A stretch of DNA of 64,000 bases from Thalassospira profundimaris (GCF_003326795.1 NZ_JPWI01000018.1:1-64000); one strand, 5' to 3'; positions 43,962 through 53,576 are shown, numbered from the stretch's first letter. Program-made: numbers and translations. Notes: generated by a model not told the origin, from the sequence alone.

Positions 43962-44771
43962 TCAGGCAAAGCGACGAAACAGCCCGCGCCGTTCGCGACA
44001 AATCAAGGTCAAGCCCGCCTGCCGTGCCAGATTAACCGCGGTCAATGTCGGCCCCGAAAGGGTGACAAGCCCGCCGATCCCGCATTGCACGGTCTTGGTG
44101 ACAATTTCATAGGAACAGCGACTGGTCATCAGGATAAACCCGCCCGTCGCATCAATCCCCTGACGAACCACAGCGCCCAGCACCTTATCAAGGGCGTTAT
44201 GGCGTCCGATATCCTCGCGGACCAGCTTGATGTTACCGCCAACATCGACAAAGGCACTGGCATGCAAAAGCCCGCCGCCTTCACGATTGCGAGTCTGAAG
44301 ATCGGGAAGCGCGTCAATGGCCCGCAAGACGATGTCCTGCGCCATATTGCCCGGCACGACCTTGCCGATCTTGTCCATTGCCACCGCTTCGAGTGACTGC
44401 ACACCGCACAGCCCGCAGCCCGACCGGCCTTCAAGGGTGCGGCTACGTTCATCAAGGCGATCAAACACGTCTTCATGCAGATCGGCTTCGATCACATAGC
44501 CCTGAAGGGTTTTTCGAACATCGCGCAAGGTGATTTGGGAAATGTCATCGGCAATCCCCTCGGACAGGGCAAAGCCGATCATGAAATCTTCGAGATCATG
44601 GGGCGATACCATCATCACCGCATGCGATTTGCCATTAAACGTCAAGGCAGCCGGAACTTCCGGCTGCAAGATCATTGGCGCATCGTCATTGCCGTCATCG
44701 CGTGAAATGGCGCGCGCCAGATCGACATCGCGACCGTCAAGAATGCGGTTCTCTGATGGTTTGGGCGTCAT
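43962..44771 (-). CDS. fdhD: Formate dehydrogenase accessory sulfurtransferase FdhD
   Basis: A 269-residue protein that transfers sulfur from a cysteine desulfurase to the molybdenum cofactor of formate dehydrogenase. The CGLCG motif (C119 and C122) holds the sulfur-carrying cysteines. The segments HDLEDFMIGFALSEGI and REDIGRHNALDKVLGA are conserved. It overlaps the fdsD stop by 4 bp and is last in the operon. In Rhodobacter the equivalent (fdsC) precedes fdsD; here the order is reversed. Confidence 0.95.
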   Translation of the reverse strand: MTPKPSENRILDGRDVDLARAISRDDGNDDAPMILQPEVPAALTFNGKSHAVMMVSPHDLEDFMIGFALSEGIADDISQITLRDVRKTLQGYVIEADLHEDVFDRLDERSRTLEGRSGCGLCGVQSLEAVAMDKIGKVVPGNMAQDIVLRAIDALPDLQTRNREGGGLLHASAFVDVGGNIKLVREDIGRHNALDKVLGAVVRQGIDATGGFILMTSRCSYEIVTKTVQCGIGGLVTLSGPTLTAVNLARQAGLTLICRERRGLFRRFA

Positions 44772-44992
44772 GCGGTTTCTTTGACCTTGCGGATCGAAGG
44801 GGCCGCTTCAAGAACCAGCGGATCAAAACCTTCATGTCCGGCAGAAATCATGTCAAACAGCTGTTTGCGCATGCGCGGTTCCCAGAAATCGCTGATATGA
44901 CCAGCGACACCCGCAGCCGCCTCTTCCTTGGGCTGCGATTTGAAAAAGGTCGCGATCTGATTGGCCATATAGACAAGTTTGTCAGGTGCCAT
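44768..44992 (-). CDS. fdsD: Formate dehydrogenase delta subunit
   Basis: A 74-residue protein matching the small FdsD family (KLVYMANQIATFFKS, HISDFWEPRMRKQLFDMI). FdsD helps assemble or stabilise the molybdenum enzyme. It starts 94 bp after fdsA, across an intercistronic hairpin, and is coupled to fdhD by a 4-bp overlap. Confidence 0.92.
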   Translation of the reverse strand: MAPDKLVYMANQIATFFKSQPKEEAAAGVAGHISDFWEPRMRKQLFDMISAGHEGFDPLVLEAAPSIRKVKETA

Positions 44993-45036
44993 TGCTGTTC
45001 ACTCTTTGGCTGTAACTTTTCGATATTCAAAGGATT

Positions 45037-45079
45037 TGCCAGATATCATGCACAAGCGAGTATAGCACAATATCTGGCA
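45037..45079 (-). other. Intercistronic hairpin between fdsA and fdsD
   Basis: A perfect 10-bp stem TGCCAGATAT / ATATCTGGCA with a 23-base loop, extendable by AGGAT / ATCCT across a small internal loop. It sits 8 bp past the fdsA stop and has no U-tract. Confidence 0.55.
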
Positions 45080-45086
45080 GGGTATC

Positions 45087-47966
45087 CTATTCGGCGGCAT
45101 CCATGCGCGGCTTGATCCGCCGCGACTGTTCGGCCTGACGGTCATATTCCACCTGCCATTCCGACGGTCCGTTGCTTGGCGAGACCTGAACAGCTGTGAC
45201 CTTGTATTCCGGGCAATTGGTCGCCCAGTCGGTAAAGTCGGTAGTGATCACGTTGGCCTGCGTACCCGGATGGTGGAAGGTTGTGTAAACCACACCCGGT
45301 GCGACGCGATCGGTAATGGTGGCGCGAAGGGATGTTTCGCCAGACCGCGATGCAAGACGGATCCAGTCACCTTCGCGAATGCCGCGCTGTTCTGCGTCAT
45401 GCGGATGGATTTCCAGAAGGTCTTCCTTATGCCAGGCGGTATTTTCAGTACGGCGGGTCTGTGCGCCCACATTATACTGACTAAGGATACGCCCGGTCGT
45501 GAGAAGCAGCGGGAAGCGCGGACCGGTACGTTCATCGGTTGCCACATATTCGGTGACAACGAATTTGCCCTTGCCGCGAACAAAGCCGTCAATATGCATG
45601 ACCGGTGTTCCCAGCGGCGCCTTGTCATTGCATGGCCACTGCACTGATCCTTCGCGTTCGAGAAGGTCATAGCTGACATTGGCAAAGCTTGGCGTGGTTG
45701 CCGCGATTTCCGCCATCACCTGTGACGGGTGGGTGTAGCTCCAGTCCAGCCCCATGGCGCGCGCAAGGTTCTGGGTCACCTCCCAATCGGCAAAGCCGTT
45801 CATCGGTGTCATGACCTTGCGTACGCGGTTGATGCGGCGTTCGGCATTGGTAAAAGTCCCGTCCTTTTCAAGGAAGGTCGAACCGGGCAGGAAGACATGG
45901 GCATAGTTCGCTGTTTCGTTCAGGAACAGGTCATGGACGACAACACATTCCATCGCGGCAAGACCGGCGGCAACATGCTTGGTATCGGGATCGGACTGAA
46001 GGATATCCTCGCCCTGAATATAGATGCCCTTAAACGTGCCTTCGACCGCGGCATCAAGCATGTTGGGGATACGAAGCCCCGGTTCGTCGTCAAGTTTCAC
46101 ACCCCAGATATCTTCAAAGATATCGCGGGTCGCACTATCCTGAATATGGCGATAGCCCGGCAATTCATGCGGGAATGATCCCATATCACAGGACCCTTGC
46201 ACGTTGTTCTGACCACGCAGCGGGTTCACGCCAACACCCGGACGGCCGATATTGCCGGTCGCCATGGCAAGGTTGGCAATCGCTATCACGGTGGTGGAAC
46301 CCTGACTATGTTCAGTTACACCCAGCCCGTAATAGATCGCACCGTTGCCACCCGTGGCAAAGGCACGCGCCGCCGTGCGCATAGCATCGGCATCAACACC
46401 GGTCATTTCGGCAATCGCTTCGGGGCTGTGCTTGGGGTCGGACACAAAGGTCGCCCAATCCTGGAATTCATCCCAGTCACAACGTTCACGAACGAACGCC
46501 TCGTCAAACAGGCCCTCGGTCACGATGACATGGGCAAGAGATGTCAAAACCGCGACATTGGTTCCCGGACGCAAAGCCAGATGCGCAACCGCCTCGATAT
46601 GCGGGGAACGAACCAGATCAATCCGGCGCGGATCAATCACGATCAGTTTCGCCCCCTGACGCAGACGCTTTTTCAAACGCGAGGCAAAAACAGGATGCCC
46701 GTCCGTCGGGTTCGCCCCAATCAGGATGACCACATCGGTTTGTTCGACAGAATCAAAATCCTGCGTCCCGGCCGATGTGCCAAAGGTGGTTTTAAGGCCA
46801 TAGCCGGTCGGCGAATGACAGACACGCGCACAGGTATCGACGTTGTTGTTGCCAAAGCCCGCACGGACCAGCTTCTGAACAAGGAAGGTTTCCTCGTTGG
46901 TGCAACGTGATGACGTGATCCCGCCAAGTGCACCCTTGCCGTATTTGGCCTGAATACCCCTGAACTTGTCGGCGGTGAAGCGAAGGGCTTCTTCCCAGCT
47001 GACTTCCTGCCAGGGATCATCTACACTTTCGCGGATCATCGGATTGAGAATGCGGTCCTTGTGATTGGCATAGCCATAGGCAAAGCGCCCTTTGACACAG
47101 GAATGACCACGGTTGGCCTTGCCATCCTTGAACGGCAACATGCGCACCAGCTCCTCGCCGCGCATTTCGGCCTTGAACGAACAGCCGACCCCGCAATAGG
47201 CACAGGTGGTAACGACCGAATGTTCCGGCTGACCGATTTCGATGACCGATTTTTCCTGAAGGGTTGCGGTCGGGCAGGCCTGAACACAAGCGCCACAGGA
47301 TACGCATTCGGAATCAAGGAAATCTTCGTGCATGCCCGGCGAGACACGGGATTCAAACCCGCGACCTTCGATGGTCAGGGCAAAGGTGCCCTGCACTTCT
47401 TCACAGGCACGGACACAGCGCGAACAGACAATGCATTTCGACGGGTCATAGGTGAAGTACGGGTTAGTCTGATCCTTGGCCATATAGCGCGGGTTATCTT
47501 CCCCGTTCTGGCGGACCTGAACGTGGTTACCGCCTTCATAGCCATAGCGCACATCACGCAGACCAACCGCACCTGCCATGTCCTGAAGTTCACAATCACC
47601 ATTGGCGGCACAGGTCAGGCAATCCAGCGGATGGTCGGAAATGTAAAGTTCCATCACCCCTTTACGGATTTTCTTAAGCCTTTCGGTCTGGGTATGGACC
47701 ACCATGCCATCATATGCTGGTGTGGTGCAGGATGCCGGTGTGCCGTTGCGGCCTTCGACCTCAACCAGACACAGACGGCAGGAGCCAAACGCATCAACCA
47801 TATCGGTCGCGCAAAGCTTGGGCACCTGAATGCCTGCTTCCATCGAGGCCCGCATAACCGATGTGCCTTCGGGCACGGTCACGTCCCTGCCATCAATGGT
47901 CAGCGTGACGGTCTTTTCGGATTTGGCGGCGGGGGTTCCGTAGTCGACTTCTTTGATCAAGGACAT
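45087..47966 (-). CDS. fdsA: NAD-dependent formate dehydrogenase alpha (molybdenum) subunit
   Basis: A 959-residue catalytic subunit that oxidises formate to CO2. In order: an N-terminal [2Fe-2S] domain (C51, C63, C66 and C80), a His-Cys [4Fe-4S] domain (CLTCAANGDC), two ferredoxin-type [4Fe-4S] clusters (CIVCSRCVRAC, CVSCGACVQAC), a further cluster (CAYCGVGC), then the bis-MGD domain. The molybdenum ligand is C383 in CARVCHSPTGYG with the essential H384 next to it, so it is the cysteine and not the selenocysteine type. The C-terminal molydopterin dinucleotide-binding domain (PLLLTTGRILSQYNVG) is complete. It lies 4 bp after fdsB. Confidence 0.96.
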   Translation of the reverse strand: MSLIKEVDYGTPAAKSEKTVTLTIDGRDVTVPEGTSVMRASMEAGIQVPKLCATDMVDAFGSCRLCLVEVEGRNGTPASCTTPAYDGMVVHTQTERLKKIRKGVMELYISDHPLDCLTCAANGDCELQDMAGAVGLRDVRYGYEGGNHVQVRQNGEDNPRYMAKDQTNPYFTYDPSKCIVCSRCVRACEEVQGTFALTIEGRGFESRVSPGMHEDFLDSECVSCGACVQACPTATLQEKSVIEIGQPEHSVVTTCAYCGVGCSFKAEMRGEELVRMLPFKDGKANRGHSCVKGRFAYGYANHKDRILNPMIRESVDDPWQEVSWEEALRFTADKFRGIQAKYGKGALGGITSSRCTNEETFLVQKLVRAGFGNNNVDTCARVCHSPTGYGLKTTFGTSAGTQDFDSVEQTDVVILIGANPTDGHPVFASRLKKRLRQGAKLIVIDPRRIDLVRSPHIEAVAHLALRPGTNVAVLTSLAHVIVTEGLFDEAFVRERCDWDEFQDWATFVSDPKHSPEAIAEMTGVDADAMRTAARAFATGGNGAIYYGLGVTEHSQGSTTVIAIANLAMATGNIGRPGVGVNPLRGQNNVQGSCDMGSFPHELPGYRHIQDSATRDIFEDIWGVKLDDEPGLRIPNMLDAAVEGTFKGIYIQGEDILQSDPDTKHVAAGLAAMECVVVHDLFLNETANYAHVFLPGSTFLEKDGTFTNAERRINRVRKVMTPMNGFADWEVTQNLARAMGLDWSYTHPSQVMAEIAATTPSFANVSYDLLEREGSVQWPCNDKAPLGTPVMHIDGFVRGKGKFVVTEYVATDERTGPRFPLLLTTGRILSQYNVGAQTRRTENTAWHKEDLLEIHPHDAEQRGIREGDWIRLASRSGETSLRATITDRVAPGVVYTTFHHPGTQANVITTDFTDWATNCPEYKVTAVQVSPSNGPSEWQVEYDRQAEQSRRIKPRMDAAE

Positions 47967-47970
47967 CGTA

Positions 47971-49527
47971 TTACTCCGCAGCTATATCAAGCGCACGTGG
48001 CTTGAAATCATCAGGGAAATGGTTCAGGGCACTCAGCACCGGATAGGGCGTAAAGCCACCCAGTGCACAGAGCGATCCGAACTTCATGGTTTCACAAAGA
48101 TCGCGCAGAAGTTCGATCTGCAATTCGGGCTCTTCGCCACGTTCAAGCTTGTCGACAACTTCGGTGCCACGGATCGACCCGATGCGGCATGGCGTGCATT
48201 TGCCACATGATTCAATCGCGCAGAATTCCATAGCAAAGCGGGCCTGCTTCATCATGTCGACCGTATCGTCAAAAACGACCACGCCTGCATGACCGATCAG
48301 GCCATCGCGCTTGGCGAATTCTTCGTAGTCAAAGGGCGTATCAAACAGTTCACGCGGGAAATAGGCGCCCAGCGGCCCCCCAACCTGCACGGCCTTGACC
48401 GGACGACCGGTTGCCGTGCCACCGCCAATCTGTTCGACAATTTCGCCCAGTGTCAGACCAAAGCCGATCTCGTAAAGACCGCCATGTTTGACATTGCCGG
48501 CAATCTGGATCGGGATGGTGCCACGTGACCGGCCCATGCCGAAATCGCGATAATATTCCGGACCCTTTTCAAGAATGACCGGAACCGAGCACAGGGAAAT
48601 CACGTTGTTCACAACCGTGGGACGGCCCATGAAACCCTGAAGCGCTGGAAGTGGCGGCTTGGCACGCACAACACCACGCTTGCCTTCCATGCTGTTCAGA
48701 AGCGAGGTTTCCTCGCCACAGACATAGGCACCTGCCCCCATGCGAACTTCCATATCGAATGCCTTGCCCGAACCAAGAACACTGGCCCCCAGAAGTCCCG
48801 CCGAACGGGCAACGTCAATCGCCTCGTTCATGATACGGATCGCATCGGGATATTCCGAACGGGTATAGACATAGCCCTTGGTCGCCCCGGTCGCGAGACC
48901 GGCAATGATCATGCCTTCGATCAGGACGAAGGGTTCACCTTCCATGATCATGCGATCGGCAAAGGTGCCGCTGTCGCCTTCGTCGGCATTACAAACGATA
49001 TATTTCTGATCGCCCGGCGCTTCGCGTACCGTGTTCCATTTGATGCCGGTCGGGAAACCGGCACCGCCACGTCCGCGCAGACCACTGTCGGTCACCGCCT
49101 TGACGATGTCGGCCGCCGACATTTTCAAAGCGTTTTCAAGACCCGTAAGGCCATCATGGGCGCGATAATCGTCAAGCGATACCGGGTCAATAATGCCGCA
49201 ACGCTGGAATGTCAGGCGCGACTGGCTTTTAAGGAACGGGATATCCTGGGTACGGCCAAGATAACGTTTGTGTTCCCCGCCCTTAAGGAAGTCGGCAGCA
49301 AACAGGGCATCGATATCATCGGTGCTGACCGGGCCATAGGCGACACGCCCGCGTGGTGTTTCAACCTCGACCATTGGTTCCAGCCAATACATGCCAAACG
49401 ATCCGTTGCGCACGATTTTAACATCGGCACCGATCTTTTCGGCCTTGCTGGCAATGGCGCTTGCCACTTCATCTGCACCAAGGGCAACAGCACCGGAATC
49501 CAGCGGGACATAAACCTTGATACTCAT
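47971..49527 (-). CDS. fdsB: NAD-dependent formate dehydrogenase beta (NAD/FMN) subunit
   Basis: A 518-residue NuoF-like subunit, with an N-terminal thioredoxin-like ferredoxin region fused to the NADH/FMN module. Motifs are GLRGRGGAGFPTGIKW, YIVCNADEGDSGTFADR, GAYVCGEETSLLNSMEG and the [4Fe-4S] motif ESCGKCTPCRIG. It passes electrons from FdsA to NAD+. It overlaps fdsG by 4 bp and stops 4 bp before fdsA. Confidence 0.96.
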   Translation of the reverse strand: MSIKVYVPLDSGAVALGADEVASAIASKAEKIGADVKIVRNGSFGMYWLEPMVEVETPRGRVAYGPVSTDDIDALFAADFLKGGEHKRYLGRTQDIPFLKSQSRLTFQRCGIIDPVSLDDYRAHDGLTGLENALKMSAADIVKAVTDSGLRGRGGAGFPTGIKWNTVREAPGDQKYIVCNADEGDSGTFADRMIMEGEPFVLIEGMIIAGLATGATKGYVYTRSEYPDAIRIMNEAIDVARSAGLLGASVLGSGKAFDMEVRMGAGAYVCGEETSLLNSMEGKRGVVRAKPPLPALQGFMGRPTVVNNVISLCSVPVILEKGPEYYRDFGMGRSRGTIPIQIAGNVKHGGLYEIGFGLTLGEIVEQIGGGTATGRPVKAVQVGGPLGAYFPRELFDTPFDYEEFAKRDGLIGHAGVVVFDDTVDMMKQARFAMEFCAIESCGKCTPCRIGSIRGTEVVDKLERGEEPELQIELLRDLCETMKFGSLCALGGFTPYPVLSALNHFPDDFKPRALDIAAE

Positions 49528-49997
49528 GCGCCCACCTCGTCGAGAATACGGTTCATGCGATCCCTGGTCACGCGACCAACCACCTTGCCATCAACCATCG
49601 CAGCTGGCGCACAGGCACAAAGACCAAGACAGAAAACCGGTTCCAGCGTGATCTTGCGATCAGATGTGGTTTGCGACCAGTCGACTTTCAGATGGCGACG
49701 GACCTGATCACCAAGCGCATCTGCGCCCATTGCCTGACAGGCTTCGGCACGGCAGATCTTGATGACATGCTTGCCCGCCTTTTCTTCGCGGAAGTCATGA
49801 TAGAAGCTTGCCACCCCGTGGACTTCAGCCCGGCTGAGGTTCAGTTTTTTGGCAATTGTCTGAAGCGCGCCTTCGGGGATGTGACCGAACTCTTCCTGCA
49901 CTTCGTGCAAAATGGGAAGTAGCGGGCCTTCCATCGTGATCATCTGATCACAAATGGCCTCGACGCGGACATTCTGGTCCTTGGTCGTTTCCGACAT
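49524..49997 (-). CDS. fdsG: NAD-dependent formate dehydrogenase gamma subunit
   Basis: A 157-residue NuoE-like subunit with a thioredoxin-fold [2Fe-2S] domain. Cluster cysteines appear in ICRAEACQAMGA and PVFCLGLCACAPA. The start at 49997 is preferred over 50057 because of the GAGAGAGG sequence upstream and the usual length. It is the first structural gene of fdsGBA-fdsD-fdhD and couples to fdsB by a 4-bp overlap. Confidence 0.94.
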   Translation of the reverse strand: MSETTKDQNVRVEAICDQMITMEGPLLPILHEVQEEFGHIPEGALQTIAKKLNLSRAEVHGVASFYHDFREEKAGKHVIKICRAEACQAMGADALGDQVRRHLKVDWSQTTSDRKITLEPVFCLGLCACAPAAMVDGKVVGRVTRDRMNRILDEVGA

Positions 49998-50119
49998 GCA
50001 AGCCTCTCTCTCAAGCATGTTGCAGATATCTTTGTTATTCTTGCCAGTGTCGGGCATCTGGACCGCCCGTTCAATAAAGCCATCCCGTTACGCGATAGCG
50101 AAAACCTATCAAGGAACGA

Positions 50120-51013
50120 TCAGGCCGGTTCGAGTTCCGATAAAAGCTTTGCTTCTTTTAACAGTGCCGACACAACTGGCGTTGCCGGTTCACGTTTTGC
50201 CGCGATCATTCCAACCAGATGAGCCGCATCGGGCTCTATGATGGGAATAGATTTCACGCGATCATGAAGACTGAACTCGCGGATCATCTTCACCGGCATG
50301 ATGCTGGCCCAGTTTCCGGTATGAACATGGGTAAACAGGGCAATCATCGAATCACTTTCGAGGGTCGGTGCCACCCGTGCACCAGCCTCGTTAAGGTGTT
50401 GATTGATAATCCGGCGGTTCTGCATATCAGGCGTCAGAAGACAGAGCGGAAATTCCGCTGCTTCGCGCCAGGTGATGCTCTCGCGATCTCCGATATCATC
50501 GAAATTCGAGGTCACCAGATGATAGCGTTCATAATAAAGCGGGATTGATGTCACCCGACCAAGCGGTTCATTATCAAGATAGGTAATGCCGACATCAATT
50601 TGAAGATCATCAAGCAGAGCCTGAATTTCGGTTGATGTGCGCGACAGGATCGCAAATGTCACATCGGGGTGTTTTTCGCGAAACGGCGTGGTCAGTTCCT
50701 GCACCATCGAGAGCGCGGTTGGAATAACCGCAATCTGCACCTGCCCGGTCAGACCGAACCGCATGGCGCGCATTTCATCGCGCATCGAACGGGTGCTGCC
50801 GACAATATGGCGCGCCCATTCCAGAACACGTTCACCTTCGGGTGTCAGGCCCTGATAGCGCGATCCGCGCTTGACCAAGACGACACCAAGATGGTCCTCA
50901 AGCTGGCGGAGCGCACTGGACAAAGTCGGCTGTGTGACGCCGCATTCCTCGGCGGCATGTCCAAAATGCTGCTCACGGGCGAGCACCATAAACATTTCGA
51001 GTTTATCGATCAT
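50120..51013 (-). CDS. LysR-family transcriptional regulator upstream of fds
   Basis: A 297-residue LysR protein with the N-terminal winged helix-turn-helix (MFMVLAREQHFGHAAEECGV, TQPTLSSALRQLEDHLG) and a periplasmic-binding-like effector domain. It is transcribed toward fdsG with 122 bp between them. That resembles the LysR gene (fdsR) that precedes fds operons in other bacteria, so formate-responsive control is likely. Confidence 0.9.
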   Translation of the reverse strand: MIDKLEMFMVLAREQHFGHAAEECGVTQPTLSSALRQLEDHLGVVLVKRGSRYQGLTPEGERVLEWARHIVGSTRSMRDEMRAMRFGLTGQVQIAVIPTALSMVQELTTPFREKHPDVTFAILSRTSTEIQALLDDLQIDVGITYLDNEPLGRVTSIPLYYERYHLVTSNFDDIGDRESITWREAAEFPLCLLTPDMQNRRIINQHLNEAGARVAPTLESDSMIALFTHVHTGNWASIMPVKMIREFSLHDRVKSIPIIEPDAAHLVGMIAAKREPATPVVSALLKEAKLLSELEPA

Positions 51014-51125
51014 TTTATATCCGGCATCCGGTCAGGCCGGGATGCTGTGTTTTGCTGTTGAAGTCGGCCTTCTGTCCGGCCGTTACAAGAATTGAAAACG
51101 CGCGTTCTGACGCTTGCGTGTTCCG

Positions 51126-51175
51126 GTTGCAGGATAACCGATTATCCCCACGGGAAAAAAGGTTATTCCTGCAAC
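51126..51175. promoter_or_regulatory. Large inverted repeat upstream of the LysR gene
   Basis: GTTGCAGGATAACC (51126-51139) and GGTTATTCCTGCAAC (51161-51175) pair over 14 positions with one bulged base. A competing smaller palindrome GGATAA / TTATCC (51132-51147) uses part of the left arm. The two structures exclude each other. It lies 113 bp upstream of the LysR start and could be its binding site. Confidence 0.45.
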
Positions 51176-51278
51176 AGAACGCGGGGCCGGGCTGGATGAA
51201 CAAAATCCCGACCCGGGACATGACGATGCCAATCATGCCCCCGGATGGCCAACAGACAGACATTGCCAGCCAGTCGTC

Positions 51279-51312
51279 GGGCGTCGATCACAGGGAGCGA
51301 TGATCGACGCCC
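51279..51312 (-). terminator. Stem-loop after the OFA-family transporter gene
   Basis: A perfect 12-bp stem GGGCGTCGATCA / TGATCGACGCCC with a 10-base loop, 7 bp after the transporter stop. No T-tract follows on the minus strand. The rest of the 51014-51319 gap holds only the inverted repeat at 51126. Confidence 0.6.
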
Positions 51313-51319
51313 TGGGTCC

Positions 51320-53056
51320 TTACGCTTTGGACGTTGCTTCACGTCCGGTGGCGGTTGCACCACCTTCCTGCGTTTCCATGTAGTGCTTGTCATCAATCGG
51401 ACGGACCATTTTGTTGGCGACAAGTGCAATCGCCAGCAGGGCCGCCATCGCATACATGGTGGTGTTATACAGGCTTGAGGTCGGATCAACCGTTCCTGCC
51501 GGTGCGATTTCCATCAGACGCCCGATGGTCACGGTTTTGGCAGCAACCAGCTGATCAAGCTGTTCAAGGCCTGCACCGAATTTTGCCTGGAAGGCCGCCG
51601 GATCAACCTTGGCAGCCAGATCCTTGATCGAATTGGTGACCGAGGTCTGACGCAGCTGGGTGATGGCAAGCGGACCAAGTACACCCGCCGTACTCCACGC
51701 CGTCAGAAGACGACCATGAATACCGCCGACATATTTGGTGCCGAAAATATCCGCCAGATAGGCCGGGATGGTTGCAAAACCGCCGCCATACATCGTGAAG
51801 ATGATCATGGTTGCGGCATAGAACATCACCAGATAGGTGACAGCCGGATTAATACTGACCTGCTGGGCAGCGAACGGGATCGACAGATACAGAGCAATGC
51901 CCAGAATAAAGAAACAGTAATAGGTATTCTTGCGGCCGATATAATCCGACATCGACGCCCAGAAGAACCGGCCACACATGTTAAAGACCGAAATCATGAA
52001 CACATAAGTCGCGGCAAAGGCCGAGTTGACCACCAGCGGCAAGGTCGTACCGAAGATTTCCGACATCATGGTTTTGGCAACGCCAATCACACCAATACCC
52101 GCCGTAACGTTAAAGCACAGCACGATCCACAACAGGTAGAATTGCGGGGTTTTCAGGGCCTGATCGATATGAACATTCTTATGCGTGATCATGCGCTTGG
52201 ACGCTGCATCGGCAGTCGGTGGCGTCCACCCTGCCGGAAGCCATCCCTCGCGCGGGACACGATAGGAAAATGCTGCAATCATCATGACGATGAAATAGGC
52301 AACACCAAGGGTAAAGAAGGTCGCCGCAGCACCGGTATTGCCTGTGCCCGCAATATAAACGCCTTCCTGGATCGGAACCGGTGCAGAAGCCACCTGTGCG
52401 GCACCTGCCACAACAACCTCGACCATCTGGCCACCGACTTCGGCCATACGCTTGCCACCTTCGGTAACAAGGTTCACCGCGCTTTCCGGGCCAAGATATT
52501 CCGGCACCTTGTAAAACACCGAAAGCAGGCTTTCCTTGATCGGGGTTGCGATCATCGCACCACCGCCAAAGCCCATGATCGCCATACCGGTCGCCATGCC
52601 GCGACGATCCGGGAACCAGCGGATCAGCGTTGAAACAGGCGACACATAGCCAAGACCAAGGCCACAGCCACCAATCACCCCATATCCGAGATAGACCAGC
52701 CAGAGCTGATGGGTGGCAATACCAAGTCCACCGACGATAAACCCGCCGCCCCAGCAGAAGGCAGCAACAACACCCACCATACGCGGGCCGACTTCTTCAA
52801 GCCATTTGCCGCCAAAGGCAGCCGCAAGGCCAAGAAACACAATGGCGACAGAGAAAATCCAGACGACGGACTGCAAGCCCCAGTCACCCGAGCTTGCAGC
52901 GACCACGCCAAATTCCTTGATCAATGGCGGGTTGAAGATGCTCCAGGCATAGACAGACCCGATGCAAAGATGAATGGCAATGGATGCTGGCGGCACCTTC
53001 CAGCGGTTAAAATCGTCACCCGCGACGATGTGCTCTTTCTTTAGGTTATCAAACAT
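51320..53056 (-). CDS. OFA-family (oxalate/formate antiporter type) MFS transporter
   Basis: A 578-residue 12-helix carrier. MFS motif A-like RWFPDRRGMATGMAIMGFGGGAM and the second-half SDYIGRKNTYYCFFILG are present. An insert of about 60 residues in the first half and another before the last helices make it longer than OxlT (about 420), as in the large OFA subgroup. The start at 53056 follows GGGAGGAAAC. It is encoded just upstream of the LysR-fds block on the same strand, so formate or a related small carboxylate is the likely substrate. The substrate is not proved by sequence. Confidence 0.88.
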   Translation of the reverse strand: MFDNLKKEHIVAGDDFNRWKVPPASIAIHLCIGSVYAWSIFNPPLIKEFGVVAASSGDWGLQSVVWIFSVAIVFLGLAAAFGGKWLEEVGPRMVGVVAAFCWGGGFIVGGLGIATHQLWLVYLGYGVIGGCGLGLGYVSPVSTLIRWFPDRRGMATGMAIMGFGGGAMIATPIKESLLSVFYKVPEYLGPESAVNLVTEGGKRMAEVGGQMVEVVVAGAAQVASAPVPIQEGVYIAGTGNTGAAATFFTLGVAYFIVMMIAAFSYRVPREGWLPAGWTPPTADAASKRMITHKNVHIDQALKTPQFYLLWIVLCFNVTAGIGVIGVAKTMMSEIFGTTLPLVVNSAFAATYVFMISVFNMCGRFFWASMSDYIGRKNTYYCFFILGIALYLSIPFAAQQVSINPAVTYLVMFYAATMIIFTMYGGGFATIPAYLADIFGTKYVGGIHGRLLTAWSTAGVLGPLAITQLRQTSVTNSIKDLAAKVDPAAFQAKFGAGLEQLDQLVAAKTVTIGRLMEIAPAGTVDPTSSLYNTTMYAMAALLAIALVANKMVRPIDDKHYMETQEGGATATGREATSKA

Positions 53057-53576
53057 GACGTTGTTTCCTCCCGGCATTATGATTTTTCTTGCCTTGCCCA
53101 CCCCCGGTTGAAGGCATTGTGCAGGGCAACCACGGTTGAACCCGGAATTCTCAACGTCGCAATCAGCGTGCCATCAGCCAGAAATCCTGATATTCTGCCG
53201 ATCAAAGACAGATAAACGTCATATTGCAGCGCACGCGCATGGACAAAATGTCCAACTCACGATACGCGGAAAAGTAGCAATCAGACAAAATGTCCACTCG
53301 CAGCTGCAGCAATTTCAATGCAAAGACCCAAGGCGTGTGCTGTAAGCGGACGAAGACCTGACGCCGCTTTCAATGCAGGAAAATCGCGCGATCCAAACGT
53401 CTTCATTCACGGCTGAACAGTCGGGAGATCACGGCCAGGGAAAGAAATGCCATCAACCGGACAATATCCTGTGCAATTGAGAAATCGTGCTGCGACAACC
53501 CTTGTCATTTCGCATTGCGCGTTATTAAGAAAGGGCCATGAGCCTGTTCCCATCCCCTTGCCCGCGAAGGACACAG
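53057..53576. promoter_or_regulatory. Divergent intergenic region with two GACAAAATGTCC sites
   Basis: A 520-bp gap without a credible gene. GGACAAAATGTCC (53241-53253) is a perfect dyad and GACAAAATGTCC recurs at 53284-53295. They are about 43 bp apart, near four helical turns, and both are followed by AACTC- or ACTCG-type sequence. This looks like a paired operator for the transporter or the GNAT gene. I see nothing definite in 53345-53540. Confidence 0.5.
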
